64,000 nucleotides of DNA from Fluviicola sp. XM-24bin1 (GCA_003149635.1 QCWI01000011.1:1-64000); one strand, 5' to 3'. Numbered from the stretch's first letter, positions 27,121 to 36,724 are shown. Notes: generated from the letters alone by a model not told the origin. Numbers and translations are program-made.

Positions 27121-29265
27121 TCAAAACGTTAAATCTACGTTGAACAGTGCTTGCCGAATTCTTACGCGCTCTCCAACAGTAATTGGGTTGCCTTGCAAAT
27201 TCAACTTTTTCAATTGTTGGTATCCGCTTAAATCGTCCGGCAATCGTTCGATTTGATTTCCTTTTAGATTCAATTCGGTCAGATTCTTTGGTAAAGTCTT
27301 CGGTGCTTCTGTGATTTGATTATCCGCCAAATTCAACTCTTCAAGCGATTCTTGATTCTCCAATGAAGGAAAAGCTGTTAGTTTATTGCTCTGAAGGTCG
27401 ACAATGCGCAAAACTCTGGAATCAAATGGTTTGATGAATGTCAGGTCGTTAAAAGCTACGTGCAGTTCTTGAAGGAAATCAAGTTGATAGATGTCTTCTG
27501 GCAATTCCTCAAAATTGTTGGTGCTGAGGTACAAATGCTCTAAAAATCGAAGTCGGGTTAGGGGAGATGGTAGCGTTGACAGTCGATTGTTATTCAAACG
27601 TAGCTCACTCAATTTTTCCAGTTTTAGCAAGCTTTTATCGATCTCCTGAAGCGCATTCCATTCCAAATTCAAGGATTGCATGTTTTCCATTTTGTACACG
27701 TGCTTTGGAATTTCACCCAAGCCGAGATTCCCTGCTTCTAGAATTCGAACGTCCTTTTTGTTCCAGCGTGCATTATCTAATGAATATTCACGCCCAGCAG
27801 ACGCATAGAAAACATCCTTAAAGCATTGAGGCGAAGACAGTTTGAAGCGTCCATCACTAAATGCATTCAACTGGCCTTCCTCATCGATTTCAGCATTCAA
27901 TTGTTCCAAATCATCTTCCATAGTGTAGATGCCGCCTCCTGTAATCTTTGCCAGATATACGTTATCCGGATTGATGCCAACTTCTGGATTGTACCCGCAA
28001 AGAATGATTCGCACCGGGCGATTAATGTCCTTTGCTAGGGAGATATCGCGCACGCAAGCACTGTTATCAGCAATGAGTATGACTTCCGCATCAGGAGCAT
28101 CTTCTAGAGCTGCAAGGATAGCTTCTACATCATTTTCTGGGCCATCGCCGCCACCGCCTTTGCTCATCACTTCGTTGAATAACTCCAGTAATTCGGCAGG
28201 ATTGTCTGCATTTTCCGTATATATCCCTTTTGTTTTACCAATTTTCTTGCGCGAAGTAGGTTTGTTATCACCGTCATTGAACAAGGTAATGGTGGAGATG
28301 CCGGAGTTTTCAAGATTCATCAAATGCCACAAAATCACTTGGGATCCGTAGCCATACATGCTTCCTGTCCAGTCGTTGATGACAATTTTTGACTTCCATT
28401 CAGGATGTCTGTCCAATACTTCACCAACTACCGTATCCTTCGATTCTGGAAATTGCCTAGAAAAGACTTCTAGCTCGTACATGTAGTTAAGCTGTACTAC
28501 TGGATCTGTAATTGGCCCATCTTCGAGGGATGCACCTTCGGATCGATAATAGTTTAAAATCAAGGCCTCGGCTTCGTCAACGGTCAATTCACTGGCAGTT
28601 TCACGCAATGCATCAGGCGTCGTTGGGTGATTCAACATGTACTCCAAAACGGGCGACATCTTCCTTTCTTCTTTCACGGAAGAGGAAGGAGTGTTGGTCT
28701 GTGAGGTATTCGTCGGAGGTTTCGTTACAATTTCTTCGACTACAGGCTCGGTGATTTCCTTTATGACAGGTGAAGATTGCTCTGTTTTGTAATGAATCAC
28801 AACTCCGTGGAAGAGTTGATCCACCTGAGTATTGTTCTCGCAATTGGTTTGCCAAACACGCTCCCAAATGATTTCTTCTGTATTCAAATCTGAATCCAAG
28901 GCTATCGTAGCTTTAATACGATTGAAAAGTAAATGGTAAATTTCCTTGTATTCGCCATTGCGAATAGGATATTTCGAGAATACGATCTGCACTTTTGAAA
29001 CAGAAACACTGTCTTTGATTGCAAGCCATTCCTTTGCATTGACGAATCCGTGCTTACGGAATCCGTTTTTGAGAATGATAGCATTTTCGGTCGGCTTTTC
29101 ATACTCGTAGACCTCAACGGTTACGAACTTCTGAGCTACGGCATCGCCATTTTTTGAGGGGGCATTCAATAGCGACGGATTGAATCTTTCCTGACTGAAT
29201 CCAATAAAATTAGAAAGGAATATCGTCGCGAAGAACGCAAGGCAATGGGCAGGCTTAAGAATCAT
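27121..29265 (-). CDS. vWA-like and leucine-rich repeat secreted protein
   Basis: From the ATG at 29265 (714 residues; an ATG at 29298 adds 11) a signal peptide MILKPAHCLAFFATIFLSNFIGFSQ is seen. Next come an unknown domain (about 40-165), a Pro/Thr linker, a helical region, and a vWA-like domain whose strand KIVINDWTGSMYGYG carries a D-x-T-G-S MIDAS-like motif (Asp298) with a later ILIADNSACVRD strand. The C-terminal part (about 550-714) has some eight LRRs of the L-x-x-L-x-L-x-x-N-x-I/L type (LEELNLADNQITEAPKTLP, LTELNLKGNQIERLP). Both domains mediate binding, so an adhesion or surface recognition role is plausible. It is divergent from the next lipoprotein gene. Confidence 0.8.
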   Translation of the reverse strand: MILKPAHCLAFFATIFLSNFIGFSQERFNPSLLNAPSKNGDAVAQKFVTVEVYEYEKPTENAIILKNGFRKHGFVNAKEWLAIKDSVSVSKVQIVFSKYPIRNGEYKEIYHLLFNRIKATIALDSDLNTEEIIWERVWQTNCENNTQVDQLFHGVVIHYKTEQSSPVIKEITEPVVEEIVTKPPTNTSQTNTPSSSVKEERKMSPVLEYMLNHPTTPDALRETASELTVDEAEALILNYYRSEGASLEDGPITDPVVQLNYMYELEVFSRQFPESKDTVVGEVLDRHPEWKSKIVINDWTGSMYGYGSQVILWHLMNLENSGISTITLFNDGDNKPTSRKKIGKTKGIYTENADNPAELLELFNEVMSKGGGGDGPENDVEAILAALEDAPDAEVILIADNSACVRDISLAKDINRPVRIILCGYNPEVGINPDNVYLAKITGGGIYTMEDDLEQLNAEIDEEGQLNAFSDGRFKLSSPQCFKDVFYASAGREYSLDNARWNKKDVRILEAGNLGLGEIPKHVYKMENMQSLNLEWNALQEIDKSLLKLEKLSELRLNNNRLSTLPSPLTRLRFLEHLYLSTNNFEELPEDIYQLDFLQELHVAFNDLTFIKPFDSRVLRIVDLQSNKLTAFPSLENQESLEELNLADNQITEAPKTLPKNLTELNLKGNQIERLPDDLSGYQQLKKLNLQGNPITVGERVRIRQALFNVDLTF

Positions 29266-29342
29266 ATCAGTAAATAAACAAATTGTTTGCCAATTCATTG
29301 TGGATTTTGTCGGAACATTGCATCTTGAAGAAAAAGCAACTT

Positions 29343-30287
29343 ATGAAGTATCTCATTTGGATAGGGATCATCACTTATTTAGTGAATGCCTGTCAGTCAG
29401 TAGAAGAGTCGGTTAAGACCCCCAAGTTGAGTTATGAAAGCATTGGAACTCAAAATACGGGAGGCATAAAGGGTAAAGTTGTAGACGGCGAAACAGAAGA
29501 GGAATTGCCGTTTGCAACTGTGAGATTATATCTGAACGATGTGATTGTTGGAGGTGCAAATACTGATTTTGATGGCAAATTTGAAATTCTGAATCTTGAT
29601 CCGGGATTGTACGATCTTGAGGTGTCTTATGTGGGTTATCCTCCTTTGCGATTGGAAAACCTGAAGGTTCAAGCTGGAAAGATGTTGTTTATTGATGATG
29701 CTGAACTGATCATGGAATCACAGGTTATTGAGCTGAAACCCATGATATACCTCTATTCTGAATCCGACATGCAAGTTAATGTCTCACTTCATTACGATGG
29801 CGAATTGACTCATACCTATCCGAAATCTGAAGGGAATTGGTCGGTACAAGCAAGTCCTGATGGCACTTTGACCGATGCAAATGGAAGACAGTATTATGGT
29901 TTGTTTTGGGAGGGAACACCGAATGATCCTATTCACCCCACTTCAGGAACAGTAGTTTCTAAAGACTCGTTGATTCCATTTTTGGAGGCTTCCTTGGATC
30001 AATTGGGATTGAATTTCAAAGAAGCGAATGAGTTTATCGTATTCTGGTTGCCCATCTTGGAGCAGCATCCGTACAACTTGATCTATTTTGCAGGGACGGA
30101 TTATACCGATCATGCGGAGTTAAGTATTTCACCGATTCCTGAAACCGTTATTCGCGTAATGATGGGATACGTGCCACTGAATAAAACCATTGATTTTACT
30201 CCTCAAATAATGCCAGAACGACCAGAAAGGATGGGATTTACGGTAGTAGAGTGGGGAGGAACAAAGTGTCAACTACCTAACTTCTGA
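29343..30287 (+). CDS. Lipoprotein with CarboxypepD_reg-like domain and KPxIYLY domain
   Basis: 314 residues from the ATG at 29343. The lipoprotein signal MKYLIWIGIITYLVNACQS gives lipidated Cys17. A carboxypeptidase regulatory-like beta-sandwich follows (about 35-115: GIKGKVVDGETEEELPFATV to LYDLEVSYVGYPPLRLE). The remaining 200 residues begin ELKPMIYLYSESDMQVNV and contain GELTHTYPKSEGNWSVQASPDGTL and YYGLFWEG, a domain I have seen as a conserved unknown in Bacteroidota; its role is not established. A C-terminal EWGGTKCQLPNF is typical of the domain's end. It is probably located in the outer membrane or periplasm. Confidence 0.8.
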   Translation: MKYLIWIGIITYLVNACQSVEESVKTPKLSYESIGTQNTGGIKGKVVDGETEEELPFATVRLYLNDVIVGGANTDFDGKFEILNLDPGLYDLEVSYVGYPPLRLENLKVQAGKMLFIDDAELIMESQVIELKPMIYLYSESDMQVNVSLHYDGELTHTYPKSEGNWSVQASPDGTLTDANGRQYYGLFWEGTPNDPIHPTSGTVVSKDSLIPFLEASLDQLGLNFKEANEFIVFWLPILEQHPYNLIYFAGTDYTDHAELSISPIPETVIRVMMGYVPLNKTIDFTPQIMPERPERMGFTVVEWGGTKCQLPNF

Positions 30288-30316
30288 GTTTTCATGTATT
30301 GTTGTATTTTGATGGT

Positions 30317-30878
30317 ATGAAACTACTTTCTAAATACCCTGTTTTGTACCCTTTCCGTTATCTGTTTTGGTCAGAATGACACTGTATTTGTTCGATACAT
30401 GGACGCCCATGGTGATGGAGAGAATTATCGTGTGGATACCTTGTTTACCAGCACGCCAACGGAAAATCACATTTTAGTTGGAACAACGATGCTTCCGGGG
30501 TCGGGGAATCAATTCTTGATTTATCCTTATGATTTGCGGTTTTCGGATTTTTATGGGAGTGACTGCCAAAGTTCAGAATCAGGAGATTTATGGGGGACTT
30601 CTATCACCGATATTGAATGGAGTGATTCTACGCTTATTATAAAATGTAAAATCGGCGAAAATTGTTGCTACGATTTCCTTGGTGATGTTTCCGTTGATGA
30701 AAATGGAATCTTGAACCTAATTTATCATGGTTACGGAGAGCATTGTGCATGTAATTGCTGTTTCGGTTTAACCTACGTTTTTGAGATAGAGGATTTGTAT
30801 CAGGAAGAAAGTAAAGAACTAAAAGGCGTTATAATCAACGGAGACGAGAGCACATTGCGTAAATTGACGAAAAGATAA
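30317..30878 (+). pseudogene. Secreted cysteine-rich protein gene with frameshift in the signal peptide
   Basis: The intact reading frame runs from an ATG at 30399 (159 residues), but just upstream in the same frame lies a convincing signal sequence, NYFLNTLFCTLSVICFGQND, that has no start codon. An ATG at 30317 is one base out of frame: removing one A from the run after it would give MNYFLNTLFC in frame. So a one-base insertion has probably broken the start. The mature part has an acidic beta-rich body and a cysteine cluster (GENCCYDFLGD, then GEHCACNCCFGLTYVFEI), suggesting disulphides or metal binding. I do not recognise the family. It could still be made from 30399 without export. Confidence 0.65.
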
Positions 30879-30893
30879 TTTGTATCTTGTTGT

Positions 30894-31577
30894 ATGCTTT
30901 GGCGAATTCTTTCAAAAACAGGGTTGATCTACTGCGCAGGGGCTTTTGAAGCTTTTTCGGCTGCTGCATTCGCTTTTGTTTTAATTACATTTTACGGAGA
31001 GGCGATCCCGATGGGAGAACTTCCGACAGATGGAGATCATTACATCTATGTGCGCTCCAATGGCATACATACCGAGTTGATTTTACCTACAGATAATGGC
31101 ACCATAGATTGGAAAGAAACCATTCAGCCGGACGATTTTGGTGACAGCATTTCGTTGGAATACATAGTTTTCGGCTGGGGCGATAAAGGGTTTTACATGA
31201 ATACGCCTGAATGGAGCGATTTGACAGCTAAAACGGCTACTAGCGCTTTATTGGTTCCTACGGAAACGGCGATGCACGTGAGATACATACCGCGCCCTGA
31301 AGAAAATAAAGATTGTGTAAAAGTGTTCGTGAGAAAGGAGCAATACCTTAAAATTGCCTCCTATGTGCGGAAATCTTTCAAGCAAGAAGAACAAAAGGTT
31401 CAATTGATTCCGGGAAAAGGTTACGGCCCGAGTGATAACTTTTATGAAGCGCATGAATCCTACCATTTGTTTCGAACTTGCAATACCTGGACAAGCAATG
31501 CGCTGAAAGAGGCCGGGGTTCGGACTTCTGCACTCGCAGTTTTCCCGAATGGAGTAATGGGACATTTACGCAAGTAG
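30894..31577 (+). CDS. TIGR02117 family protein (DUF2459)
   Basis: 227 residues. An N-terminal membrane helix (about 8-34) precedes a domain with YIYVRSNGIHTELILPT (His about 59), EYIVFGWGDKGFYMNTPEWSDL and, near the C-terminus, HLFRTCNTWTSNALKEAGV. The HTxL and CNTWT motifs suggest a papain-like, NlpC/P60-related fold with Cys and His catalytic residues, but no reaction is established for DUF2459. It is only 16 nt after the frameshifted gene and 35 nt before the PorP-like gene. Probably anchored in the inner membrane with the domain in the periplasm. Confidence 0.87.
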   Translation: MLWRILSKTGLIYCAGAFEAFSAAAFAFVLITFYGEAIPMGELPTDGDHYIYVRSNGIHTELILPTDNGTIDWKETIQPDDFGDSISLEYIVFGWGDKGFYMNTPEWSDLTAKTATSALLVPTETAMHVRYIPRPEENKDCVKVFVRKEQYLKIASYVRKSFKQEEQKVQLIPGKGYGPSDNFYEAHESYHLFRTCNTWTSNALKEAGVRTSALAVFPNGVMGHLRK

Positions 31578-31612
31578 CCTTCGATTTTCATAGGATATCG
31601 TATCTTTAACTC

Positions 31613-32632
31613 GTGAAGAAACTGTTAGCTACACTAAGCGCTCTGGGATTTTTGGTGGCCGTTTATGGTCAGCAATTGCCGCAATACACACAGTTTCAGA
31701 AGAATCCATATCTCGTTAACCCAGCGGCAACAGGTGCGCACGACATGTTTAACATGAGTCTCGGGGGTCGATTACAGTGGGTTGGATTGAGCAATGCTCC
31801 AAGTACAAGTTATCTTTATTTATCTACTCCAGCGAGCAAATTTCGAAGTGCATTCATGAATCGTACCTACGGGAAAGTAACGCGTAATAACAAGTCGGTA
31901 AAGCATCCTAAAATGCGCATTGGAGGACTCGTTCATGGCTTTGGAGGACAACTGTTGGTAGATCAGTTTGGGGCATTCCGCACGTTGAAATTTGCAGGAA
32001 GTTACGCCGTGCACTTACCAATCAATCGTACATATACTTTGTCTTTCGGTACCAATGCAGGATTGAGTTCTCATACCTTTTTGACAGATAAAGCACAGGT
32101 ATTAAGCACTCTTACAGCTACAGGTGTTAACGATCCGGTGTATATCGCGCAGGCGAATACAGGAGCACAATATGTAATGGATATTGATGCTGGAATGTAC
32201 TTCTATGGAAATGGATTCTATACAGGTTTTGCTGCGACGAACTTGACAAGGAATTTGGTGAGATTCGGGAATCTGAACACCAATTTTGCTCCCGTAATGC
32301 ACTTCTTCGGAACCTTGGGATATCGATTTATCGTAAACAATCGAATGGATGTTACACCAGGACTTTTGGTGAAGTATGTTCGAAATGCTCCTGTTTCAGT
32401 GGAAGCCAACGTTCTTTTGGATTTCAACGATGTTTTCTGGATAGGGATTACGTATCGTCATCTGGATGCAGTCGCGTTCTTAGCCGGAACAACTATCAAT
32501 GAAAAATTCAGAATTGGATATTCCTTTGATTTGAGCATCTCGCGCTTGATCAACTACAACAGTGGAGGACACGAGCTCGTCTTATCCTATATCTTCGGAG
32601 AGAAACGTCGATCTTTCTCTAGCTTCAATTAA
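31613..32632 (+). CDS. PorP/SprF family type IX secretion membrane protein
   Basis: 339 residues from a GTG at 31613, with signal peptide MKKLLATLSALGFLVAVYG and the family's classical opening QQLPQYTQFQKNPYLVNPAATGAH. The rest alternates beta strands ending with aromatic residues (FNMSLGGRLQWVGLSNAP, FGTNAGLSSH, IGYSFDLSISRLINYNSGGHELVLSYIFG), giving an outer-membrane barrel. PorP/SprF proteins link secreted adhesins such as SprB to the type IX secretion and gliding machinery. A TATCTTTA box just before the GTG resembles a -7 element. Partner adhesin genes are not adjacent; the interrupted T9SS cargo lies 5 kb away. Confidence 0.92.
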   Translation: MKKLLATLSALGFLVAVYGQQLPQYTQFQKNPYLVNPAATGAHDMFNMSLGGRLQWVGLSNAPSTSYLYLSTPASKFRSAFMNRTYGKVTRNNKSVKHPKMRIGGLVHGFGGQLLVDQFGAFRTLKFAGSYAVHLPINRTYTLSFGTNAGLSSHTFLTDKAQVLSTLTATGVNDPVYIAQANTGAQYVMDIDAGMYFYGNGFYTGFAATNLTRNLVRFGNLNTNFAPVMHFFGTLGYRFIVNNRMDVTPGLLVKYVRNAPVSVEANVLLDFNDVFWIGITYRHLDAVAFLAGTTINEKFRIGYSFDLSISRLINYNSGGHELVLSYIFGEKRRSFSSFN

Positions 32633-32644
32633 TGTAAATCAGAA

Positions 32645-35600
32645 TTATCCTCCTTCCTTCTTCTTGTTGCTCTTATACTTTCCGATGGAGAACTTATAAT
32701 TATCCGCATCTCCGGTAATCTTCACATTGACATAGCGCGTTTTCTCATCACCATATTGGATTTCGTCCAATCCTTCTTGATTTCCTTCTTCGTCTTTCTT
32801 CTTACCAAACAGACGTGATCTTGCAGTGCTGCTGACCATTTTCCAAGGGATTTTTAGATAGTATTCCATGGTGCCGTCCAAGGCTTGTTTTCCCGAGATC
32901 TGCATGTGTCCGAGAGAGGAATTCACCGACATTTGAGGAATGGTAATGACGCCATCGACGATGTCAAGATTGTTGTTCAAGGTATCGAACAAAACGCTGT
33001 TCAGGTTCTTATCCTTGAAGTAATCAGACATATACTGCAACAAAGCGTAGTTCTCCAATCGTCCCTTTACAACATCCAAATCCATGTGGATTTCAGAATC
33101 ATCAATTTTCGGGATCAAATCAGGGTGTACGTGGATTTTTCCGCTAATCGTCCCAGTGAACTTTCCGTGCAAGTTTTCCGAGACGATGTAATCCTGTCCG
33201 AAGTTTTCGAAGCGAAGGAGTAACTGATCCAGATCGACATTTCTCGCTTTGATCGTTGGATTGAAATAGATCAAATCTGGATTGGATCCGTTGAAATATC
33301 CGGTAACGTCGAAGTGACCGCCTGCCATGTTCATTGCAAGCTTGTCCACATGAATGTAATGGTTTGGTGTGGTGCGCAATTCCCCTTTGAAATTTGTGAT
33401 GCGATACGTGTGATAGTCCAACAATCCGATATCCAAATGATAGGTCATGTCTGTAAACGGAAGCTCATAGATATTGAATCCTGCTTCGTGATCGACATGA
33501 ACTCCTGTATTTCCAGGCTTTACCGGCCCAGGGTTGTAATTGCTCAGTTCGTCAATGTCCAATCGTTGTGCGACGAGCGAGAAATGATTGTCTCGTTTTC
33601 GAACCGAAGGATCATCACCCAAATAATAATGTAGGGTAGTGGTGAAGTTGGAATGCCCCATTTTACCATGGAAATCCTCAACCACCAAATGATCGTCTTC
33701 GTAATGAACGCGACCTTGGAAATCTTTTAAACGCAAAGGATGCACTTTCATCTTAGCTTCTAACTTGTCCAATGTCAAATCGATAGATTTGAGTTCATCC
33801 GCATAGTGCAAATAGGTGAATCCGTGAACGTGTAATTTATCAAATTCTTCGTGACGGTAATCCTCAGGAACGAAATTTTCTCCTTTGTAAGTGAATAAGT
33901 TCTCCAAAAGCAATCGCTCCGAAGCAAGATCAAATTCAATTTTAGAGTCGCCGCCTGGATGCTCATCGAACCACTTTTCATAGTGCTCAAGCATTCCCGA
34001 GAAATGGAAATCACTCTTATCAATCATTCCAGAAAAGTCAACCACGCGTAAATCCTGCTCTTCCACGAAAATGTCAGCATGGAAATCGTGTAGGGTATGC
34101 GGATAGTGTTTCAATTTTCCGTACAAATTCTCAATAAAGAATTCACCTTTTGGTAGATACTTCGATTCCGTGAACGATCGTGCCGATGCTTTAAAATCGA
34201 AGTCCATTGATAGGTTGGATACTTGCTCGTCTACACCATCTTCGCCTCCTCCAGTAAGCTCGTAAATGTCTAAGAACTTGCTCGCGATTTTTAGGCGCGT
34301 GTCGACTTCTTTGTCTGTGTGGTGAACAATTGCAGGTAAGTCTTCAATGGTACCGGTCATGTGAATGTCCGACTTTCCAGCTTTCAAATCGAACTTAAGG
34401 ATTGCCGCTTGATGTCCTTGAACTTTCGCATTCAAATCAAAGTCTTTAATAGGAACGGGAAGAACATCGTGTTCGAAGCGCACATTGTTCAGGTTTACGT
34501 TGAGTTTGTAATTCTGATTGAGTTCCGATAGCGTCTTTTCTGGGTTGTTCAAGTCGATGACATCGTGGAAATCCAAGTTGACCTTTGCATTTCCTTTAAG
34601 ATGATGCAGTTCCTTCATATTAAGAAACTTCGAAAAGAAACTCAAGTTCAAGTTAGCATTGGCGTCCAGTAAAATATCAGGGGCATGCAGGTTTTGCATT
34701 CGGATATTTCCGCCGAAGGTGCCGGCGCCCGGTTTTGCTTTGATGTCAGAAAGCTTTACAAGAATGTGGTCGATGTCGTGAGCATCCCCATTGGTGAAAT
34801 AACCATTGAAAGCGATTCCCTTGAGCGTTTTGCCGTTCTTCTTGTTCTTGAAATAGCCATTTTTACATCCAAAAGATGCCTTTACAGCCGGGTTGTGACC
34901 ATTGATAGATTTTCCTTTGATCGAAGTTTTGAGATAGATGTTTCCCTTGTTATCGTAGGTCTGCATCATCTTCATCGTTTCCTCAGGAAGTAAGGCGATA
35001 AACAAGTCGAAATTGTTCTTCGCCATGGAGAAATTCAGATCAAGCAGCATGTCCTTAAGGAAATCAATGGAACCCGACATATTGAATTCAGCGCCTTCCA
35101 ACTTCACCTTGGTCGGTTCGATAGTCATAATATCCACGCCTTTTTCGAAATCAATTTCCGTGGCCAGATCAACGTGTTTGTGTTTGAAGAAAGTGGTATC
35201 GCCATCTTGGATAAGGTTCATGACGAATTTGGCGTCTAATGAAGCGAAAACATGATCTTCCGCGGTTCTGAATTGAGAATTAGCTTCGCTCACAAAAGCT
35301 TCTACCTTCAATCCAGTTTCTTCATTCAGCTTGGTGATATCGATGTTTTCCAGTTCAATTTTCTGCAAATCTAAGTGGAATTCTTCCTCGGCACTTTCAA
35401 TTTCTTTCTCAGGCGATAGCGCATTAGCAATGTTGAAACTTCCGTCTTTGTGCTGCACCAAATCGATATGTCCGCCCTGCAACTTTATTTTCTTGACCTC
35501 CATGTTTCCGGAGACAATCGTCCACATATCGAATCCGATATAGGCGTCTTTTACATTTACTAATGGCTTTCCGGATTTATCTTTCGATTCATAGACTTTG

Positions 35601-35845
35601 AATCCTTCCAAATCAATGGAGATGTACGGGAAGTTTTCGAAGAGGGAAATGTGCGATCCTTCAATCTCAGCAGCGCCTTTGAAGTCCTTGTTCATGTCCG
35701 CAAGCATTTCTTGGACAATCTCGTCTTGTTTTACGTAAACAATGGTAACACCGATCGAAAACAGAATGATTGGCGTTACTAATAATGTAATAATGAATCG
35801 TTTCCAGAATTTTCGCGTTCGGAACCAATTTTTAAAGAACCTCAT
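32645..35845 (-). CDS. AsmA-family protein, 1066 residues
   Basis: One N-terminal membrane helix (about 16-36, RFIITLLVTPIILFSIGVTIV) is followed by a very long, beta-rich, Asp/His/Lys-rich region typical of AsmA and related chorein-like proteins. The AsmA N-terminal signature appears as GSHISLFENFPYISIDLEGF and the C-terminal AsmA domain as LNSVLFDTLNNNLDIVDGVITIPQMSVNSSLGHMQISGKQALDG. Members such as TamB, YhdP and AsmA bridge the two membranes and carry phospholipids to the outer membrane. The C-terminus is basic and has no anchor. It converges with the PorP-like gene with a 12-nt gap. Confidence 0.9.
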   Translation of the reverse strand: MRFFKNWFRTRKFWKRFIITLLVTPIILFSIGVTIVYVKQDEIVQEMLADMNKDFKGAAEIEGSHISLFENFPYISIDLEGFKVYESKDKSGKPLVNVKDAYIGFDMWTIVSGNMEVKKIKLQGGHIDLVQHKDGSFNIANALSPEKEIESAEEEFHLDLQKIELENIDITKLNEETGLKVEAFVSEANSQFRTAEDHVFASLDAKFVMNLIQDGDTTFFKHKHVDLATEIDFEKGVDIMTIEPTKVKLEGAEFNMSGSIDFLKDMLLDLNFSMAKNNFDLFIALLPEETMKMMQTYDNKGNIYLKTSIKGKSINGHNPAVKASFGCKNGYFKNKKNGKTLKGIAFNGYFTNGDAHDIDHILVKLSDIKAKPGAGTFGGNIRMQNLHAPDILLDANANLNLSFFSKFLNMKELHHLKGNAKVNLDFHDVIDLNNPEKTLSELNQNYKLNVNLNNVRFEHDVLPVPIKDFDLNAKVQGHQAAILKFDLKAGKSDIHMTGTIEDLPAIVHHTDKEVDTRLKIASKFLDIYELTGGGEDGVDEQVSNLSMDFDFKASARSFTESKYLPKGEFFIENLYGKLKHYPHTLHDFHADIFVEEQDLRVVDFSGMIDKSDFHFSGMLEHYEKWFDEHPGGDSKIEFDLASERLLLENLFTYKGENFVPEDYRHEEFDKLHVHGFTYLHYADELKSIDLTLDKLEAKMKVHPLRLKDFQGRVHYEDDHLVVEDFHGKMGHSNFTTTLHYYLGDDPSVRKRDNHFSLVAQRLDIDELSNYNPGPVKPGNTGVHVDHEAGFNIYELPFTDMTYHLDIGLLDYHTYRITNFKGELRTTPNHYIHVDKLAMNMAGGHFDVTGYFNGSNPDLIYFNPTIKARNVDLDQLLLRFENFGQDYIVSENLHGKFTGTISGKIHVHPDLIPKIDDSEIHMDLDVVKGRLENYALLQYMSDYFKDKNLNSVLFDTLNNNLDIVDGVITIPQMSVNSSLGHMQISGKQALDGTMEYYLKIPWKMVSSTARSRLFGKKKDEEGNQEGLDEIQYGDEKTRYVNVKITGDADNYKFSIGKYKSNKKKEGG

Positions 35846-35932
35846 ATACGTTTATAATGCGTTAATGAAAATACAACGATTTCAGATTACCGCAAAGTAA
35901 ATGCCAGAAAGAGTTTTGAACAAATGTTAAGA

Positions 35933-36349
35933 TCAACCACCGTTGGCATCGAATACCTCACGAACTTCTTGTTTTTGCACTTCGATGATGGTGAAAATGC
36001 ACAAAACGATTCCAAGAACGCCTGTGATACAGTTGATTGCCGCCGCTACGATGATGAGCGTTCGACCTCTTTTTTGATTGAATCGTTGACTCGCCATGAT
36101 AGCAGGCACGCCAGTAATTAAAGCAAGAGCGACCATAACAACTCCGAAGATCAAGAACATATTACCAGGATTGAAGGGCATATAATCTCCATTTCGAGCG
36201 GCTTCATCGGCTATGGCGTCGCCCACAACAGCACCCACAGCAATATAAATGAGTCCAATAAAAGCGATCAGAAAATCTAGAATTCCTTTGATTAAAAACA
36301 GAATTCGGAAGGTGTTGAGATTCTTTTCTCCAGGGTGTTGTTCGTTCAT
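35933..36349 (-). CDS. Small multi-pass membrane protein
   Basis: 138 residues with about three to four hydrophobic segments (ILFLIKGILDFLIAFIGLIYIAVG; MFLIFGVVMVALALITGVPAIMA; TLIIVAAAINCITGVLGIVLCIFTII). The charged loops include VVGDAIADEAARNGDYMPFNPGN and SQRFNQKRGR, resembling small Bacteroidota membrane proteins of the DUF4064-like kind. No function is known. It starts 6 nt after the end of the broken DUF427 gene, in the same direction. Confidence 0.75.
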   Translation of the reverse strand: MNEQHPGEKNLNTFRILFLIKGILDFLIAFIGLIYIAVGAVVGDAIADEAARNGDYMPFNPGNMFLIFGVVMVALALITGVPAIMASQRFNQKRGRTLIIVAAAINCITGVLGIVLCIFTIIEVQKQEVREVFDANGG

Positions 36350-36355
36350 AGCAGT

Positions 36356-36643
36356 TTAGTTTACTTGCACGGTAACTCCTTTCCAGAAAGCCACATAGCC
36401 TTTAATCGACTTTGCGAGCTCTTTCGTTTCTGGATAGTACCAAGCGGCATCTTGATTGATTTTGCCATCGACTTCAATAGATTAGTGGGAGGCAGTTCCT
36501 TTCCAAGGGCAAACAGTGTGCGTATTGCTTTCTTTGAAGAATTCTTGCTTGATCGTTTCCGGTGGAAAATAGTGATTTCCTTCAATAACGTTTGTTTTCT
36601 CACTTTCCGCAATCACTTGTCCTTTCCAGATGGCTTTTTTCAT
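36356..36643 (-). pseudogene. DUF427 protein gene interrupted by in-frame TAA
   Basis: One 96-codon frame from the ATG at 36643 to the TAA at 36356 reads MKKAIWKGQVIAESEKTNVI, EGNHYFPPETIKQEFFKESN, THTVCPWKGTASH, then a TAA at 36482-36484, then SIEVDGKINQDAAWYYPETK, ELAKSIKGYVAFWKGVTVQV. Except for the stop, it is a full DUF427 protein; intact relatives carry a Tyr at the position of the stop (as in the common CPWKGTA-x-Y motif), one base away from TAA. Hence a point mutation or a base-call error broke the gene after codon 53. DUF427 proteins are small cytoplasmic proteins without a known reaction. Confidence 0.85.
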
Positions 36644-36724
36644 TAGAATCAATTGTGTTCCTTAAAAATAGCAAAGAATTCATTGAATCAAGGTTGACGG
36701 GGCAATGGAAAGTAAAATTCTCTC

